DNA from: Oscillospiraceae bacterium
GTDB lineage: Bacteria > Bacillota > Clostridia > Oscillospirales > Ruminococcaceae
Assembly (NCBI GenBank): GCA_017460955.1
Contig: JAFTZY010000048.1
Location: forward strand, 80,614-144,613
DNA length: 64,000 nt
Reading direction: 5' to 3'
Both the position numbers and the translations under genes were made by a program. Position 1 is the stretch's first letter. Each line of letters begins with the position of its first letter. The notes under the pieces are model-generated. The model ran no database searches. It was not told the origin of the DNA and saw only the letters and a list, made by a program, of their open reading frames with translations. This document shows, one piece after another, positions 16,675 to 25,615 of the stretch.

Positions 16675-17717
16675 TATGCATCAAGGCCGGGCAGGATGGC
16701 CATGCTGTCCCCGAAGGAGAAGAAGCGGTAGCGCTCCTGTACGGCGATACGGTAGGCCTCCATGGTATGCTCATAGCCCATGAAGGCGGACACGAGCATG
16801 ATGAGTGTGCTCTCGGGCAGATGGAAATTCGTGATCAGTCCGTCGATGACCCGGAAGGTGTAGCCCGGATAGATGAAAATATCCGTATCCCCCTCACAGG
16901 CATGCAGGGCCCCCTCGCAGCGCTGCGCCGCACTCTCGAGCGTCCGGCAGGAGGTCGTGCCAACGGCGATCACCCGGCCGCCCTGTGCCTTCGTGCGCAG
17001 GATCGCTTCGGCCGTCTCCTCCGGTAACAGAAAATGCTCGGTGTGCATATGATGATCCAGGATGTTCTCCTCCTTCACCGGCCGGAAGGTCCCAAGGCCG
17101 ACATGGAGCGTCACATAGGCGATCCCCACGCCGCTCTCCCGGAGCGCTGCAAGCATCTCCTTGGTGAAGTGCAGTCCCGCTGTCGGCGCGGCGGCGGAGC
17201 CCAGCTCCCGGGAGTACACCGTCTGGTAGCGCTCCTTATCCTGGAGCTTTTCGGTGATGTACGGTGGGAGGGGCATCTGCCCGACATCCTCCAGGGCCGT
17301 GTAGAAATTCCCCTCGCAGGAAAACTGCACGATGCGGTTGCCGTCCTCCTGCACGGAGAGGACCTCCGCTTGCAGACGGCCGCCGCCGAAGGAGAACCGG
17401 GCGCCGGGCTTGCATTTCTTGCCGGGCCGGCAGATGATCTCCCAGCGCTTGTCCCCGTGCTCGCGCAGCAGCAGAAATTCCACAAAGCTGCCCGTGCCCT
17501 CCTTCTCGCCGTACAACCGTGCCGGCAGCACGCGGGAATCGTTGAGCACGAGAAGGTCACCGGGCCGCAGGAGCGACCCCAGGTCATAGAAATGATGATG
17601 GGATACCGCGCCCGTATCCCGGTCCACGGCCATCATGCGGGAGGCATTGCGGGGCTCGGCCGGGTGCTGGGCGATCAATTCTTCGGGAAGGTCATAGTAA
17701 AAATCAGATTTTTTCAT
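16674..17717 (-). CDS. queA: S-adenosylmethionine:tRNA ribosyltransferase-isomerase
   Basis: 347 residues, normal QueA length. It transfers the ribosyl part of SAM to preQ1 in tRNA to give epoxyqueuosine. The N-terminus [24 protein letters not shown] is the family signature; [37 protein letters not shown] and the C-terminal [17 protein letters not shown] are all present. AAGGTG precedes the ATG. It stands alone here; tgt is not in the window. Confidence 0.96.
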   Translation of the reverse strand: MKKSDFYYDLPEELIAQHPAEPRNASRMMAVDRDTGAVSHHHFYDLGSLLRPGDLLVLNDSRVLPARLYGEKEGTGSFVEFLLLREHGDKRWEIICRPGKKCKPGARFSFGGGRLQAEVLSVQEDGNRIVQFSCEGNFYTALEDVGQMPLPPYITEKLQDKERYQTVYSRELGSAAAPTAGLHFTKEMLAALRESGVGIAYVTLHVGLGTFRPVKEENILDHHMHTEHFLLPEETAEAILRTKAQGGRVIAVGTTSCRTLESAAQRCEGALHACEGDTDIFIYPGYTFRVIDGLITNFHLPESTLIMLVSAFMGYEHTMEAYRIAVQERYRFFSFGDSMAILPGLDA

Positions 17718-17819
17718 GGTTTCACCTTATTTTATTTTGTATTTGCTGTGCTTTTCCTGTCTTTTTTCAGCGTGGCGGCGTTCCGGACGCCGGATCATGA
17801 ATTTTTCTGAAGATACCAC

Positions 17820-17848
17820 TTGACAAATGCACGCAGACATGCTATGAT
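17820..17848 (+). promoter_or_regulatory. Promoter of the lysine riboswitch/asd operon
   Basis: TTGACA (17820-17825), 17-base spacer, TATGAT (17843-17848), placing transcription start at about 17855, exactly at the riboswitch 5' end. Confidence 0.8.
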
Positions 17849-17854
17849 AATAAA

Positions 17855-18020
17855 TAGGATAGAGGTGCGGCTGCGATGAGTAGCAGCTCCGAGGGTGCTC
17901 AGACCCCGGGACGGGCTGTGAAAGGCAATGCCGCCGAAGAGAGGCAGTTGAGCAATGCGTCTCTGGTGCTGTACTGAACAAGTGCCGCACTGTCATCATG
18001 TGTGATGGAGAGCTATCGGC
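17855..18020 (+). ncRNA. Lysine riboswitch (L-box)
   Basis: The leader of asd-dapA-dapB carries the L-box consensus: GATAGAGGTGCGGC at the 5' end, a GAGTAG segment, GGCTGTGAAAGGC, the conserved GCCGCCGAAG, and the closing GGAGAGCTATC whose CTATC (18013-18017) pairs with GATAG (17858-17862) as stem P1. Lysine binding stabilises this fold and lets the following terminator form. The controlled genes are the first steps of the lysine/diaminopimelate pathway, which is what this riboswitch class normally regulates. Confidence 0.93.
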
Positions 18021-18055
18021 AGCATAAGCCAATAATTCTATTATAACACATGATG

Positions 18056-18078
18056 AACCGGTTTTCAACCGGTTTTTT
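18056..18078 (+). terminator. Riboswitch-controlled terminator
   Basis: AACCGG/CCGGTT stem with a 7-base loop and six T residues, between the lysine aptamer and asd. Upstream AACACATGATG-type sequence can pair alternatively with the aptamer 3' side (CATCATGTGTGATG), as expected for an on/off switch. Confidence 0.8.
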
Positions 18079-18140
18079 CATTATTCACCAAATTTTTTGG
18101 GCGCTCCGTCCTAAGCGTCCGGGAAAAGGAGAAATGTGTT

Positions 18141-19223
18141 ATGAAGCAGTACAATGTAGGTATCCTCGGTGCGACCGGTATGGTCGGCCAGCGCTTTGCG
18201 ACCCTGCTCGCAGAGCATCCGTGGTTCCGTGTCAAGGTCCTCGCCGCCTCCCCCCGCAGTGCGGGCAAGACCTATGAGGAGGCTGTCGGCAGCCGCTGGG
18301 CCATGACCGTTCCGATGCCGGAATCCCTCAAGGGCATGGTCGTTCGTGACCTGAATGCCGAGAAGGAAGCCATTGCTTCCGAGGTGGATTTCGTATTCTG
18401 CGCCGTGGATATGAAGAAGGATGAGATCCGTGCGCTCGAGGAGAGCTATGCAAAGCTCGAATGCCCGGTCATTTCCAATAATTCCGCTCACCGCTTCACC
18501 CCCGATGTTCCCATGGTCGTGCCGGAGCTCAATCCGGAGCACATTGAGATCATCGAGGCACAGAGAAAGCGTCTGGGCACCAAGAGAGGCTTTATCGCCG
18601 TCAAGTCCAACTGCTCCATCCAGAGCTATGTACCCGCCCTGCATCCGCTGCGTGAGGCATTCGGGCTGACAAAGGTCCTCGCCTGCACCTATCAGGCCAT
18701 CTCCGGCGCCGGCAAGACCTTCGAGACCTGGCCGGATATGGTGGATAACCTCATCCCCTTCATCGGCGGTGAGGAGGAGAAGTCCGAGCAGGAGCCGCTG
18801 AAGGTATGGGGCACCATCGAGAACGGCGAGATCGTCAAGGCCACTGTACCGTCCATCACGACCCAGTGCCTGCGCGTTCCGGTCTCCGACGGCCATACGG
18901 CAGCTGTTTTTGCAAGCTTTGAGAAGAAGCCCACCAAGGAGCAGATCCTCGAGCTGTGGCAGAACTTCAAGGGCATCCCGCAGGAGCTCGAGCTGCCCTC
19001 CGCACCCAAGCAGTTCATCCACTACTTTGAAGAGGATAACCGTCCGCAGGCAAAGCTGGACCGCGGTCTGGAGGGCGGCATGGCCGTTTCCGTGGGCCGT
19101 CTGCGTGAGGATACGCAGTACGATTACAAGTTTGTATGCCTGTCCCACAACACCCTGAGAGGTGCCGCAGGCGGCGGCGTTCTGCTCGCCGAGCTGCTTG
19201 CAGCCAAGGGCTACTTTGATTGA
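18141..19223 (+). CDS. asd: Aspartate-semialdehyde dehydrogenase
   Basis: 360 residues. It reduces aspartyl phosphate to aspartate semialdehyde with NADPH, the branch-point substrate for lysine, threonine and methionine. The N-terminal ILGATGMVGQRF is the nucleotide-binding loop; the catalytic Cys is in KSNCSIQ, and VPVSDGHTAAVF carries the active-site His. Length and the SNCSIQ form fit the archaeal/fungal-like ASADH group rather than the E. coli-type. First gene of the lysine-riboswitch operon; a short hairpin (19230-19251, no T tract) precedes dapA. Confidence 0.95.
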   Translation: MKQYNVGILGATGMVGQRFATLLAEHPWFRVKVLAASPRSAGKTYEEAVGSRWAMTVPMPESLKGMVVRDLNAEKEAIASEVDFVFCAVDMKKDEIRALEESYAKLECPVISNNSAHRFTPDVPMVVPELNPEHIEIIEAQRKRLGTKRGFIAVKSNCSIQSYVPALHPLREAFGLTKVLACTYQAISGAGKTFETWPDMVDNLIPFIGGEEEKSEQEPLKVWGTIENGEIVKATVPSITTQCLRVPVSDGHTAAVFASFEKKPTKEQILELWQNFKGIPQELELPSAPKQFIHYFEEDNRPQAKLDRGLEGGMAVSVGRLREDTQYDYKFVCLSHNTLRGAAGGGVLLAELLAAKGYFD

Positions 19224-19273
19224 TGCGCAATGCCCGGTGCATGCCGGGCATCCATCCATGAGGAGGTTACATC

Positions 19274-20161
19274 ATGAAGAACACCATTTTTACCGGTGCA
19301 GCCGTTGCCATTATCACCCCGTTCCTTGAGGACGGCTCCATTGATTTTGACGGCTTTGGCACCAATATCGATGCACAGATCGAAAACGGCACGGATGCCA
19401 TCGTGGTCTGCGGCACCACCGGCGAGTCCTCCACTATGACGGACGAGGAGCACCGCGAGTGCATCCGCTACTGTGTGGAGCGTACCGCACACAGGGTCCC
19501 CGTCATCGCCGGTACCGGCAGCAACGACACACATTATGCAGTCGAGCTGTCCCAGGAGGCGGAAAAGCTCGGTGCGGACGGTCTGCTGCTCGTCACCCCC
19601 TATTACAACAAGACCACGCAGGCAGGCCTGTATGAGCATTTCAAGGCCATCGCCGACAGCGTGAGCATCCCCTCGATCCTCTACAACATCCCCGGCCGCA
19701 CGGGCATGTCCATTGCGGTGGACACCGTAAGCAGGCTTGCCGATCATCCGAACATCGCCGCCATCAAGGAGGCCTCCGGCAACATCAGCTACACCGCACA
19801 GGTGGCAGCTGCCTGTGGGGACCGCATCGACATCTACAGCGGCAATGACGATATGATCGTACCGATCATGTCTTTAGGCGGCAAGGGTGTCATCAGTGTA
19901 CTCTCGAACATCCTCCCCCGTGAGACCCACGAGATCACGCAGCTCTGTCTGGACAACGACTTCCAGGCTGCCGGCGTGCTCCAGCTCAAGTATCTTGACC
20001 TCATCAACAGTCTGTTCTGTGAGGTCAACCCGATCCCTGTCAAGGAGGCTATGAACCGTCTTGGCATGGCCGCAGGTCCCTGCCGGATGCCGCTGACCCG
20101 CATGGGTGACAAGGCAGCGGAGCGTCTGTGCGGCTCCATGCAGAAGCTCGGCATGCTGTAA
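19274..20161 (+). CDS. dapA: 4-hydroxy-tetrahydrodipicolinate synthase
   Basis: 295 residues, (beta/alpha)8 aldolase condensing pyruvate with aspartate semialdehyde. GTTGESSTMTDEEH is the phosphate/carboxylate loop, YNIPGRTGM carries the catalytic Tyr, and AIKEASGN carries the Schiff-base Lys. GAGGAGG precedes the ATG. It lies 50 bases after asd and 26 before dapB in the lysine operon, and supplies both lysine and wall diaminopimelate. Confidence 0.97.
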   Translation: MKNTIFTGAAVAIITPFLEDGSIDFDGFGTNIDAQIENGTDAIVVCGTTGESSTMTDEEHRECIRYCVERTAHRVPVIAGTGSNDTHYAVELSQEAEKLGADGLLLVTPYYNKTTQAGLYEHFKAIADSVSIPSILYNIPGRTGMSIAVDTVSRLADHPNIAAIKEASGNISYTAQVAAACGDRIDIYSGNDDMIVPIMSLGGKGVISVLSNILPRETHEITQLCLDNDFQAAGVLQLKYLDLINSLFCEVNPIPVKEAMNRLGMAAGPCRMPLTRMGDKAAERLCGSMQKLGML

Positions 20162-20187
20162 GACTTGGCGTTAGGAGGTAGAAAACC

Positions 20188-20952
20188 ATGGAACGGACCA
20201 AGATCCTGATCGTGGGTGCAAACGGCAAGATGGGGCACGCTGTTGCAGCAGCGGCTGCGGGCCGTGAGGACTGTGTGATCTGCGCCGGCATCGATCTGAA
20301 CACCAAGGCATATGGGGAATTCCCCATTTACGACAGCTTTACCGCACTGACGGAGCGTCCGGATGTTGTGATCGACTTCTCCAATCCGGCACTGCTTGGC
20401 ACCCTGCTCGACTACTGTCTGGCGGGCGGCATCCCCTGTGTGCTGGCCACGACCGGCTACAGTGAGGAACAGATCGCGCAGATCAAGAAGGCGGCGGCTT
20501 CCATTCCGGTCTTTTTCTCGTTCAACATGTCCCTGGGCATCAACCTGCTCGTGCAGCTTGCCAAAAAGGCAACGGCTGTACTGGGCGGCCAGTTCGACAT
20601 TGAGATCGTCGAGAAGCACCACAACCAGAAGCTCGATGCCCCGAGCGGCACGGCCCTGATGATCGCCGATGCCATCAATGCCTCGCTTGACGGGCAGTAC
20701 CATTATGTATACGACCGCCACTCCAAGCGGGCAAAGCGTGAAAAGACCGAGATCGGCCTGCACGCCATCCGGGGCGGCACCATCGTCGGCGAGCATGACA
20801 TCATTTTCGCCGGACATGACGAGGTCATCACCCTCTCCCACAGCGCTGCCTCCAAGGAGGTCTTTGCCGTGGGGGCTGTGAATGCGGGCGTGTTCCTCGC
20901 CAAGCAGCAGCCCGGTCTCTATGACATGAGTGCGCTCATGCAGAGTCTATAA
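20188..20952 (+). CDS. dapB: 4-hydroxy-tetrahydrodipicolinate reductase
   Basis: 254 residues. NAD(P)H-binding GANGKMGHAV at the N-terminus, the ATTGYSEEQ and FSFNMSLGINLL segments, and the catalytic EKHHNQKLDAPSGTAL box are all present; AIRGGTIVGEHDIIFAG is the conserved C-terminal block. Follows dapA; AGGAGG 7 bases ahead. Its stop codon overlaps the next ATG by one base (TAATG at 20950-20954). Confidence 0.96.
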   Translation: MERTKILIVGANGKMGHAVAAAAAGREDCVICAGIDLNTKAYGEFPIYDSFTALTERPDVVIDFSNPALLGTLLDYCLAGGIPCVLATTGYSEEQIAQIKKAAASIPVFFSFNMSLGINLLVQLAKKATAVLGGQFDIEIVEKHHNQKLDAPSGTALMIADAINASLDGQYHYVYDRHSKRAKREKTEIGLHAIRGGTIVGEHDIIFAGHDEVITLSHSAASKEVFAVGAVNAGVFLAKQQPGLYDMSALMQSL

Positions 20953-21230
20953 TGCAAACGCAGCGCCGGGTAAAACCGGCGCAAGTTACGACGGATACGG
21001 ATTCAGTTGTGGAGGCGTTTGAGGAGCGCATGACACAGGATGAGATCCAGCAGGCAAAGGCCTCGGATATGATCGGCGAGTATGAGCCTGTATACGCCGC
21101 AGTCATCGTCAGGATGCCTTATCGCTTTGCTCGTTGGTGTTGGTATTGTCGTTCTGTTTATCATGTTCTTCATTCTTGTTATCGTGATCTCCGCTGTTTC
21201 AGGTGGTGGAGAATCATCAAGTCAGAATAG
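20952..21230 (+). CDS. Short frame after dapB, probably a remnant or frameshifted N-terminus
   Basis: The ATG at 20952 overlaps the dapB stop. The first 50 residues (rich in Gln, Thr, Glu, Asp) have GC-rich, genome-like codons. From about 21115 onward this frame turns into Arg/Trp/Cys-rich nonsense, while another frame opens into a membrane anchor and the A/T-rich FxLYD gene. The start and host-like codons suggest a real gene whose 3' part was replaced or shifted; it may also not be translated at all. I do not recognise a family. Confidence 0.3.
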   Translation: MQTQRRVKPAQVTTDTDSVVEAFEERMTQDEIQQAKASDMIGEYEPVYAAVIVRMPYRFARWCWYCRSVYHVLHSCYRDLRCFRWWRIIKSE

Positions 21231-21966
21231 TAGTACTCAAATCATAGAATCCGTTACAGATACGAAGGATGATGACCCGAGCAGTGTGCCTGACGTTCAA
21301 AGCAGTGACGATTTGGATAGCGTACAGAGTGATGACGAAGTTTCCGGCTTTTCCTATGAAGTTACAGATACAGTTTTTCATTACTACACAAATTCAATCG
21401 GATCACGCGAATATTCTGGAATAATAGAAATAACAAACACAGGAACTACAAATATATATCTTAAAGACTGCATATTTGATCTTGAAGATGATAACGGACA
21501 CTTGCTACAAAGCTATGATTTCATTTCAAGCTGCCCGGATATTATCGCCCCCGGAGAGAAAGGATATTTTTATAATGGCATCACTTCAACAATGATCGAT
21601 GATTCCGTTTCACTTGAAAACGGCATAAACTTTGTGCCAAAATATGAAGTGGTAGAGGCAAGGGGAGATATTGTAGACTACGAAATAACAGACACAGAAA
21701 TGAGAGAGGATGATTTTGGGTTTACAAAGATTACAGGGCGCATCACAAATAACGCAGAAGAAGATGATGGGCTTGTATATATCCAGTTTGTTTTCAAGGA
21801 CAGTAATGATAAAATTATGTTTATTTTTGGCCACAATGTCACTGGCTTGGATGCTGGATCCACACAAAGCTTTGAAGCAACCAATTCTTTTGGCGATGAA
21901 ACCATAGATCAAAATGAAATAGCTACATATGAGGTTATCGCAAGAAAAGGATATTATCAGTGGTGA
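21082..21966 (+). CDS. Membrane-anchored FxLYD-domain protein, A/T-rich
   Basis: 294 residues. One membrane helix (GCLIALLVGVGIVVLFIMFF, about 11-40) and a Ser/Asp-rich linker lead to two extracytoplasmic beta-sandwich modules of FxLYD/DUF4352 style: SGIIEITNTGTTNIYLKDC and TKITGRITNNAEEDDGLVYI with IMFIFGHNVTGLDAGSTQSFEA. Such domains occur in Firmicute surface proteins of unknown function. From about 21190 the DNA is markedly richer in A/T (AAT, ATA, AAA codons) than its neighbours, which suggests recent transfer. The start has a poor ribosome binding site and overlaps the previous frame, so the true N-terminus is uncertain. Confidence 0.7.
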   Translation: MSLYTPQSSSGCLIALLVGVGIVVLFIMFFILVIVISAVSGGGESSSQNSSTQIIESVTDTKDDDPSSVPDVQSSDDLDSVQSDDEVSGFSYEVTDTVFHYYTNSIGSREYSGIIEITNTGTTNIYLKDCIFDLEDDNGHLLQSYDFISSCPDIIAPGEKGYFYNGITSTMIDDSVSLENGINFVPKYEVVEARGDIVDYEITDTEMREDDFGFTKITGRITNNAEEDDGLVYIQFVFKDSNDKIMFIFGHNVTGLDAGSTQSFEATNSFGDETIDQNEIATYEVIARKGYYQW

Positions 21967-22057
21967 TTGACCCCCTCAACCACTATTGCAATCATGAGGC
22001 CTATAACGGGGGGAAGAAGAAAGGTAACGAACTGTCTGCCCTCGTCCATTAAGATCA

Positions 22058-22099
22058 AAACAAGCTTTGCCCCGGGACAATACTCCCGGGGCAAAGCTT
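22058..22099 (-). terminator. Strong terminator of the leftward transporter operon
   Basis: Perfect 16-bp inverted repeat: the left arm 22062-22077 starts AAGCTTTGCCCC and the right arm is 22084-22099, with a 6-base loop. On the minus strand it is followed by GTTTTGATC. It lies between convergent genes and may act in both directions. Confidence 0.85.
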
Positions 22100-22109
22100 A
22101 TTACTGCAA

Positions 22110-23534
22110 TCATCCCTCCGCGGTGCCGTCGCGCAGCCGGGCAAGGTAGCTGCGTGTTTCCGATGCGACCACCCCCGACAGCAGCAGGAGCGCCGTCACA
22201 TTCGGCAGGGCCATCAGCCCGTTGAAGATGTCCGCTAAGTTCCACACCGCCTCCACGGTCAGATAGGGGCCGATGAACACGGCAGCGATATAGATCCAGC
22301 GGTAGATCACCGTGACGGTCCTGCGGGAGCCGCCGATGAGGTATGCCAGGCACCGCTCGGAATAGTAATTCCAGCCGAGGATGGTGGTGAAGGCGAACAC
22401 GGCAAGGCAGATCATCAGGAGAAAGGAGGACACGCGCTCCGGGAAGGGCAGACCGTACCGGAAGGCATCGGTCGTGATCTCCACGCCCTCGAGGTCCTTC
22501 TCGAAGCTGCCCGCCATGACGATGGACAGCCCCGTCATGGTACACACCAGGATCGTATCGATGAAGGTCGCGGTCATGGTGACCAGTCCCTGCCGGACGG
22601 GCTCGCGTGTGCGGGCGGCGGCCGCAGCGATCGGTGCGGAGCCGAGTCCCGCTTCATTCGAGAACACGCCCCTTGCCACGCCGCTGCGCATGGACAGCTG
22701 CACGACGCCAAAGCCCGCCATGCCGCCGGCCAGGGGCCGTACCCCGAAGGCCCCCTGCACGATGGCGGTAACGGCCGCGGGGATCTGCGTTAAATGCGTG
22801 AGGATGATGAGCAGACAGCTGCCCACATACAGCACGATCATGACCGGCACCACGACCTCGGAGACCCGTGCGATGCGCCGGATGCCGCCGATGAGGATGA
22901 GGGCGGCGCAGACGGTGATGAAGAGTCCCGCAAGGATCTTCGTCCAGGTGACGTCACTCCCGAGCACCCGGACGGTATGCAGGGAATCGGGGTCGAAGAA
23001 ATGGTTGGCCGCCGAGGTGATGCCGTTGATCTGGGTGATCGTCCCGATGCCGAGGAGCCCCGCGAGCACCCCGAAGAGCGAAAAGAGCTTGGCAAGCCAG
23101 ACAAAGCGCTTTCCAAGGCCGTTTTCGATGTAGTAGAAGGGGCCGCCGAGGATCGTCCCGTCCTTGGCCGTCGTGCGGAACTTGACCGCCAGGAGGCCTT
23201 CGGCGTATTTGGTGGCCATGCCGAAGAAGGCCGCGATCTCCATCCAGAAGAGAGCCCCCGGACCTCCGGCTGCAATGGCCGTTGCGACGCCGACGATGTT
23301 CCCCGTGCCGACGGTGGCGGACAGTGCGGTACACAGCGCCGCAAAGGCGGATACCTCCCCTGCCCCGTCCGATTCGTCACGCAGCATGTACCGCAGTGCC
23401 GTGCCGAGTCTGCGCACCTGGATGAAGCCGCACCGGAAGGACAGCCAGATGCCGCATGCCATGATGAGCACGAGCAGGGGCACGCCCCATACGAAATTGT
23501 CCACTTGTTCGATGATGTTGTTAATGGATCCCAT
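22110..23534 (-). CDS. Alanine/glycine:cation symporter (AGCS family)
   Basis: About 474 residues, some 10-11 membrane helices. AGCS marks are ALSATVGTGNIVGVATAI, GGPGALFWMEIAAFFGMATKYAEG, GGPFYYIENGLG and the signature FSNEAGLGSAPIAAAAA. It takes up small neutral amino acids with Na+ or H+. The ATG at 23534 is preferred because GGAG is 8 bases away; an ATG two codons upstream is too close. It lies 23 bases behind the DUF5131 gene on the same strand and likely shares its transcript, ending at the 16-bp terminator. Confidence 0.94.
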   Translation of the reverse strand: MGSINNIIEQVDNFVWGVPLLVLIMACGIWLSFRCGFIQVRRLGTALRYMLRDESDGAGEVSAFAALCTALSATVGTGNIVGVATAIAAGGPGALFWMEIAAFFGMATKYAEGLLAVKFRTTAKDGTILGGPFYYIENGLGKRFVWLAKLFSLFGVLAGLLGIGTITQINGITSAANHFFDPDSLHTVRVLGSDVTWTKILAGLFITVCAALILIGGIRRIARVSEVVVPVMIVLYVGSCLLIILTHLTQIPAAVTAIVQGAFGVRPLAGGMAGFGVVQLSMRSGVARGVFSNEAGLGSAPIAAAAARTREPVRQGLVTMTATFIDTILVCTMTGLSIVMAGSFEKDLEGVEITTDAFRYGLPFPERVSSFLLMICLAVFAFTTILGWNYYSERCLAYLIGGSRRTVTVIYRWIYIAAVFIGPYLTVEAVWNLADIFNGLMALPNVTALLLLSGVVASETRSYLARLRDGTAEG

Positions 23535-23557
23535 AAGCATTGCTCCGTTGATCGGTA

Positions 23558-24433
23558 TTATGTTTTACATTTGCCGCAGTTCGTGCAGCCGTTGCAGGTC
23601 GGGCGCATCCCGCAGGTCGCGCATTTGTCACAGAATACCGGATGATAGCGCTCCTCCTCGGGGATGGGGTAGCCAAAATCGTCACAGAGTAAAAACTCCA
23701 TTGGCCTGCCCAGATAGGTCAGTCCCGACCGGTATGCCTGCTGTGATTGCAGACTGTTCCTCTCGATGCAGTAGAGCTTCCCGTCCTTGACAAAGCGCCT
23801 GCCGGTGCCAAGAAACACGAAGGTCACATCATGCGCCTCGCATTCCTCCCGGAGGCGCTTCACCCAGGTATAGTGGCAGGGTCTTGCACCGTCATAATTC
23901 TCCCCCTCGCACAGCACCTGCTCGATCTGGCCGCTTGCAAGATAGCGCTCCATGCGCACCTCACCGATAAGGGGCGCACACATCACACCCTTGTGCCGGA
24001 ACGGCAGCTCGAGCAGCAGCGGGATGCGCTCATCGGCGCGGCGCTGGTTCTCGGCCGTCACATTGAAAAAGATATGCTCCCAGCCGTCGCCCCAGTCCTC
24101 CGGAAGGCACTGCCGGACGCGCTCGGGGCGCTTGGTCAGCAGAAAGAAGATCACATCGGGACGCTGGCGCATGATGTGCCACGCCTCCTCCCGCCACGGA
24201 TCGGCCTGCTCGAGGAAAAAGTCCGAATTCATACACACGCGCAGCTTCTCCCCGGACTGCACCTTATAATTTCCCCGGCGGTCCCTTTGCAGGGGGTAGT
24301 AGAAGCCGCTTTTGGTGCGGTAGATCTCACTGCCGTCCCGGTCACGCATCCGGTCCAGGAAGTACATATAACAGTTCTGGCAGCCCTCACTGCATTTGAT
24401 GCACCCGTGCCAGGGATTCCAGATGTCATGCAT
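23558..24433 (-). CDS. DUF5131 family protein (phage Gp37-like)
   Basis: 291 residues starting MHDIWNPWHGC. The N-terminal cluster WNPWHGCIKCSEGCQNCYMY is the DUF5131 hallmark, with the CxxCxxGCxxCY spacing of a metal or Fe-S site reminiscent of radical-SAM proteins. FFLLTKRPERV and FNVTAENQRRADERIP follow, and the C-terminus has a second Cys-rich cluster (CDKCATCGMRP, CNGCTNCGKC) that looks like a zinc or Fe-S ribbon. The function is unknown; homologues occur in phages and chromosomes. The start overlaps the upstream transporter's stop by 8 bases. Confidence 0.85.
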   Translation of the reverse strand: MHDIWNPWHGCIKCSEGCQNCYMYFLDRMRDRDGSEIYRTKSGFYYPLQRDRRGNYKVQSGEKLRVCMNSDFFLEQADPWREEAWHIMRQRPDVIFFLLTKRPERVRQCLPEDWGDGWEHIFFNVTAENQRRADERIPLLLELPFRHKGVMCAPLIGEVRMERYLASGQIEQVLCEGENYDGARPCHYTWVKRLREECEAHDVTFVFLGTGRRFVKDGKLYCIERNSLQSQQAYRSGLTYLGRPMEFLLCDDFGYPIPEEERYHPVFCDKCATCGMRPTCNGCTNCGKCKT

Positions 24434-25553
24434 ATGCTCTGCCTCCCTGTACAAGGAAGGTCACAGCCAGGAGCGGCACAAGCAGTGCGATGCTCACCAG
24501 TGTGAAGGCAAGCAGATACCGTCCGGGGCGTGCGCCCTCGGCTCTGCGGTAGAGCTGGAAGGAGATGAGACTTGCCAGGGAAGCGATGAGTGTGCCCAGG
24601 CCTCCGAGGTTCACGCCGATGAGCAGGGCAGTCCCCTCCTGTGTAAAGCCGGAGAGCATCACGGCAGCCGGGACATTGCTGATGACCTGGGAGAGCAGGA
24701 CGGACACGATGAGCTCATGCCCCTGCAGGACACCGGAAAAGAAGGTGCGCACGGCATCGATGCGCCCGATGTTCCCTACAAACACAAAGAAGCAGACAAA
24801 TGTCAGCAGCAGCGCATAATCCACACGCGCCAGCACACGCCGGTCGATGAGGAGCGTGATGAGGAGCGCGGCGGCAAGACAGCACCAGTCGGGCACAAGC
24901 CGAAGGACTGTCAGAAGGCAGATGCCAAAGAGCACGGTAAAGCCAAAGGTGGGCAGGCGGCGCATCGGCGCGGATTGCGTGTCCGGTGCGGGGCATGCCG
25001 TGTCCGGGAGCAGGAGCGTGCCCGCAAGGAGCAGCACAAGGCTCACAAGTCCCAAAGGGAGCATGGTGCCAAGGAAGGCGCCGAAGGTCAGCTGATAGGT
25101 ATCGTAGAGGTAGATGTTCTGCGGATTGCCGATGGGCGTGAGCATGCTGCCGAGATTCGCAGCTGCTGTTTCCAGCACGATGGTGAGGATGCGGCTGCGT
25201 TCATCGTGCAGCACCGTGTAGGTCAGCAGTGTGAGCGGCACGAGCGTGAGGAGTGCAACATCATTGGTCACGAACATGGCGGAAATGAAGCTGAGCAGCA
25301 CAAAGACCGCAGCAAGCCGCCGGACGGTCCCGGCACGGCGCAGGAGCATTCCCGTCACGGCTTCAAAGAGGCCGGCGCTTCTCAGGCCTGCCACGGCTGC
25401 CATGAGCGCAAAGAGCTGGATGAGCACGGTGGGATTGCAGTAGCCAAGATACCCCGCATCCGGCGGCACGGCAAGCATCGTGAGCAGGGCCACCGCTCCT
25501 GCAATGAGCAGCACGGGCTGTGCCTTCAATAAGGATCGGAGCTTCGTTTTCAT
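24426..25553 (-). CDS. Ion-transporter (ArsB/NhaD/SLC13-like) permease
   Basis: 375 residues, about 10 membrane helices arranged as two similar halves. Each half has a typical re-entrant motif: FVTNDVALLTLVPL with PIGNPQNIYLY, and QVISNVPAAVMLSGF. These place it in the IT superfamily (ArsB, citrate/dicarboxylate, Na+/H+ NhaD). It is shorter than most SLC13 proteins (400 or more), resembling the compact citrate-transporter-like proteins of Clostridia. GGAGGAAC precedes the ATG. First gene of a three-gene leftward unit behind pnp. The ion is not predictable. Confidence 0.82.
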   Translation of the reverse strand: MKTKLRSLLKAQPVLLIAGAVALLTMLAVPPDAGYLGYCNPTVLIQLFALMAAVAGLRSAGLFEAVTGMLLRRAGTVRRLAAVFVLLSFISAMFVTNDVALLTLVPLTLLTYTVLHDERSRILTIVLETAAANLGSMLTPIGNPQNIYLYDTYQLTFGAFLGTMLPLGLVSLVLLLAGTLLLPDTACPAPDTQSAPMRRLPTFGFTVLFGICLLTVLRLVPDWCCLAAALLITLLIDRRVLARVDYALLLTFVCFFVFVGNIGRIDAVRTFFSGVLQGHELIVSVLLSQVISNVPAAVMLSGFTQEGTALLIGVNLGGLGTLIASLASLISFQLYRRAEGARPGRYLLAFTLVSIALLVPLLAVTFLVQGGRAYA

Positions 25554-25565
25554 CGGTTCCTCCTG

Positions 25566-25596
25566 TCAAAAACGCCGGCTGCATGCAGCCGGCGTT
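25566..25596 (-). terminator. Terminator of pnp
   Basis: AACGCCGGCTGC/GCAGCCGGCGTT, a nearly gapless 12-bp stem, followed on the minus strand by five T residues. Confidence 0.85.
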
Positions 25597-25615
25597 CTGG
25601 TGTTGTCATTCCGGA

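Noticed and set aside
22062..22099. Perfect 16-bp inverted repeat considered as an IS end or recombination site
   Set aside because: Its position between convergent stop codons, the short loop and the T run fit a terminator; no transposase or target duplication is near.
24426..25553. Considered arsB, an arsenite pump, with the ArsC-like gene at 60610
   Set aside because: The genes are 35 kb apart, no arsR or other ars gene is near either, and the IT-superfamily fold covers many substrates.
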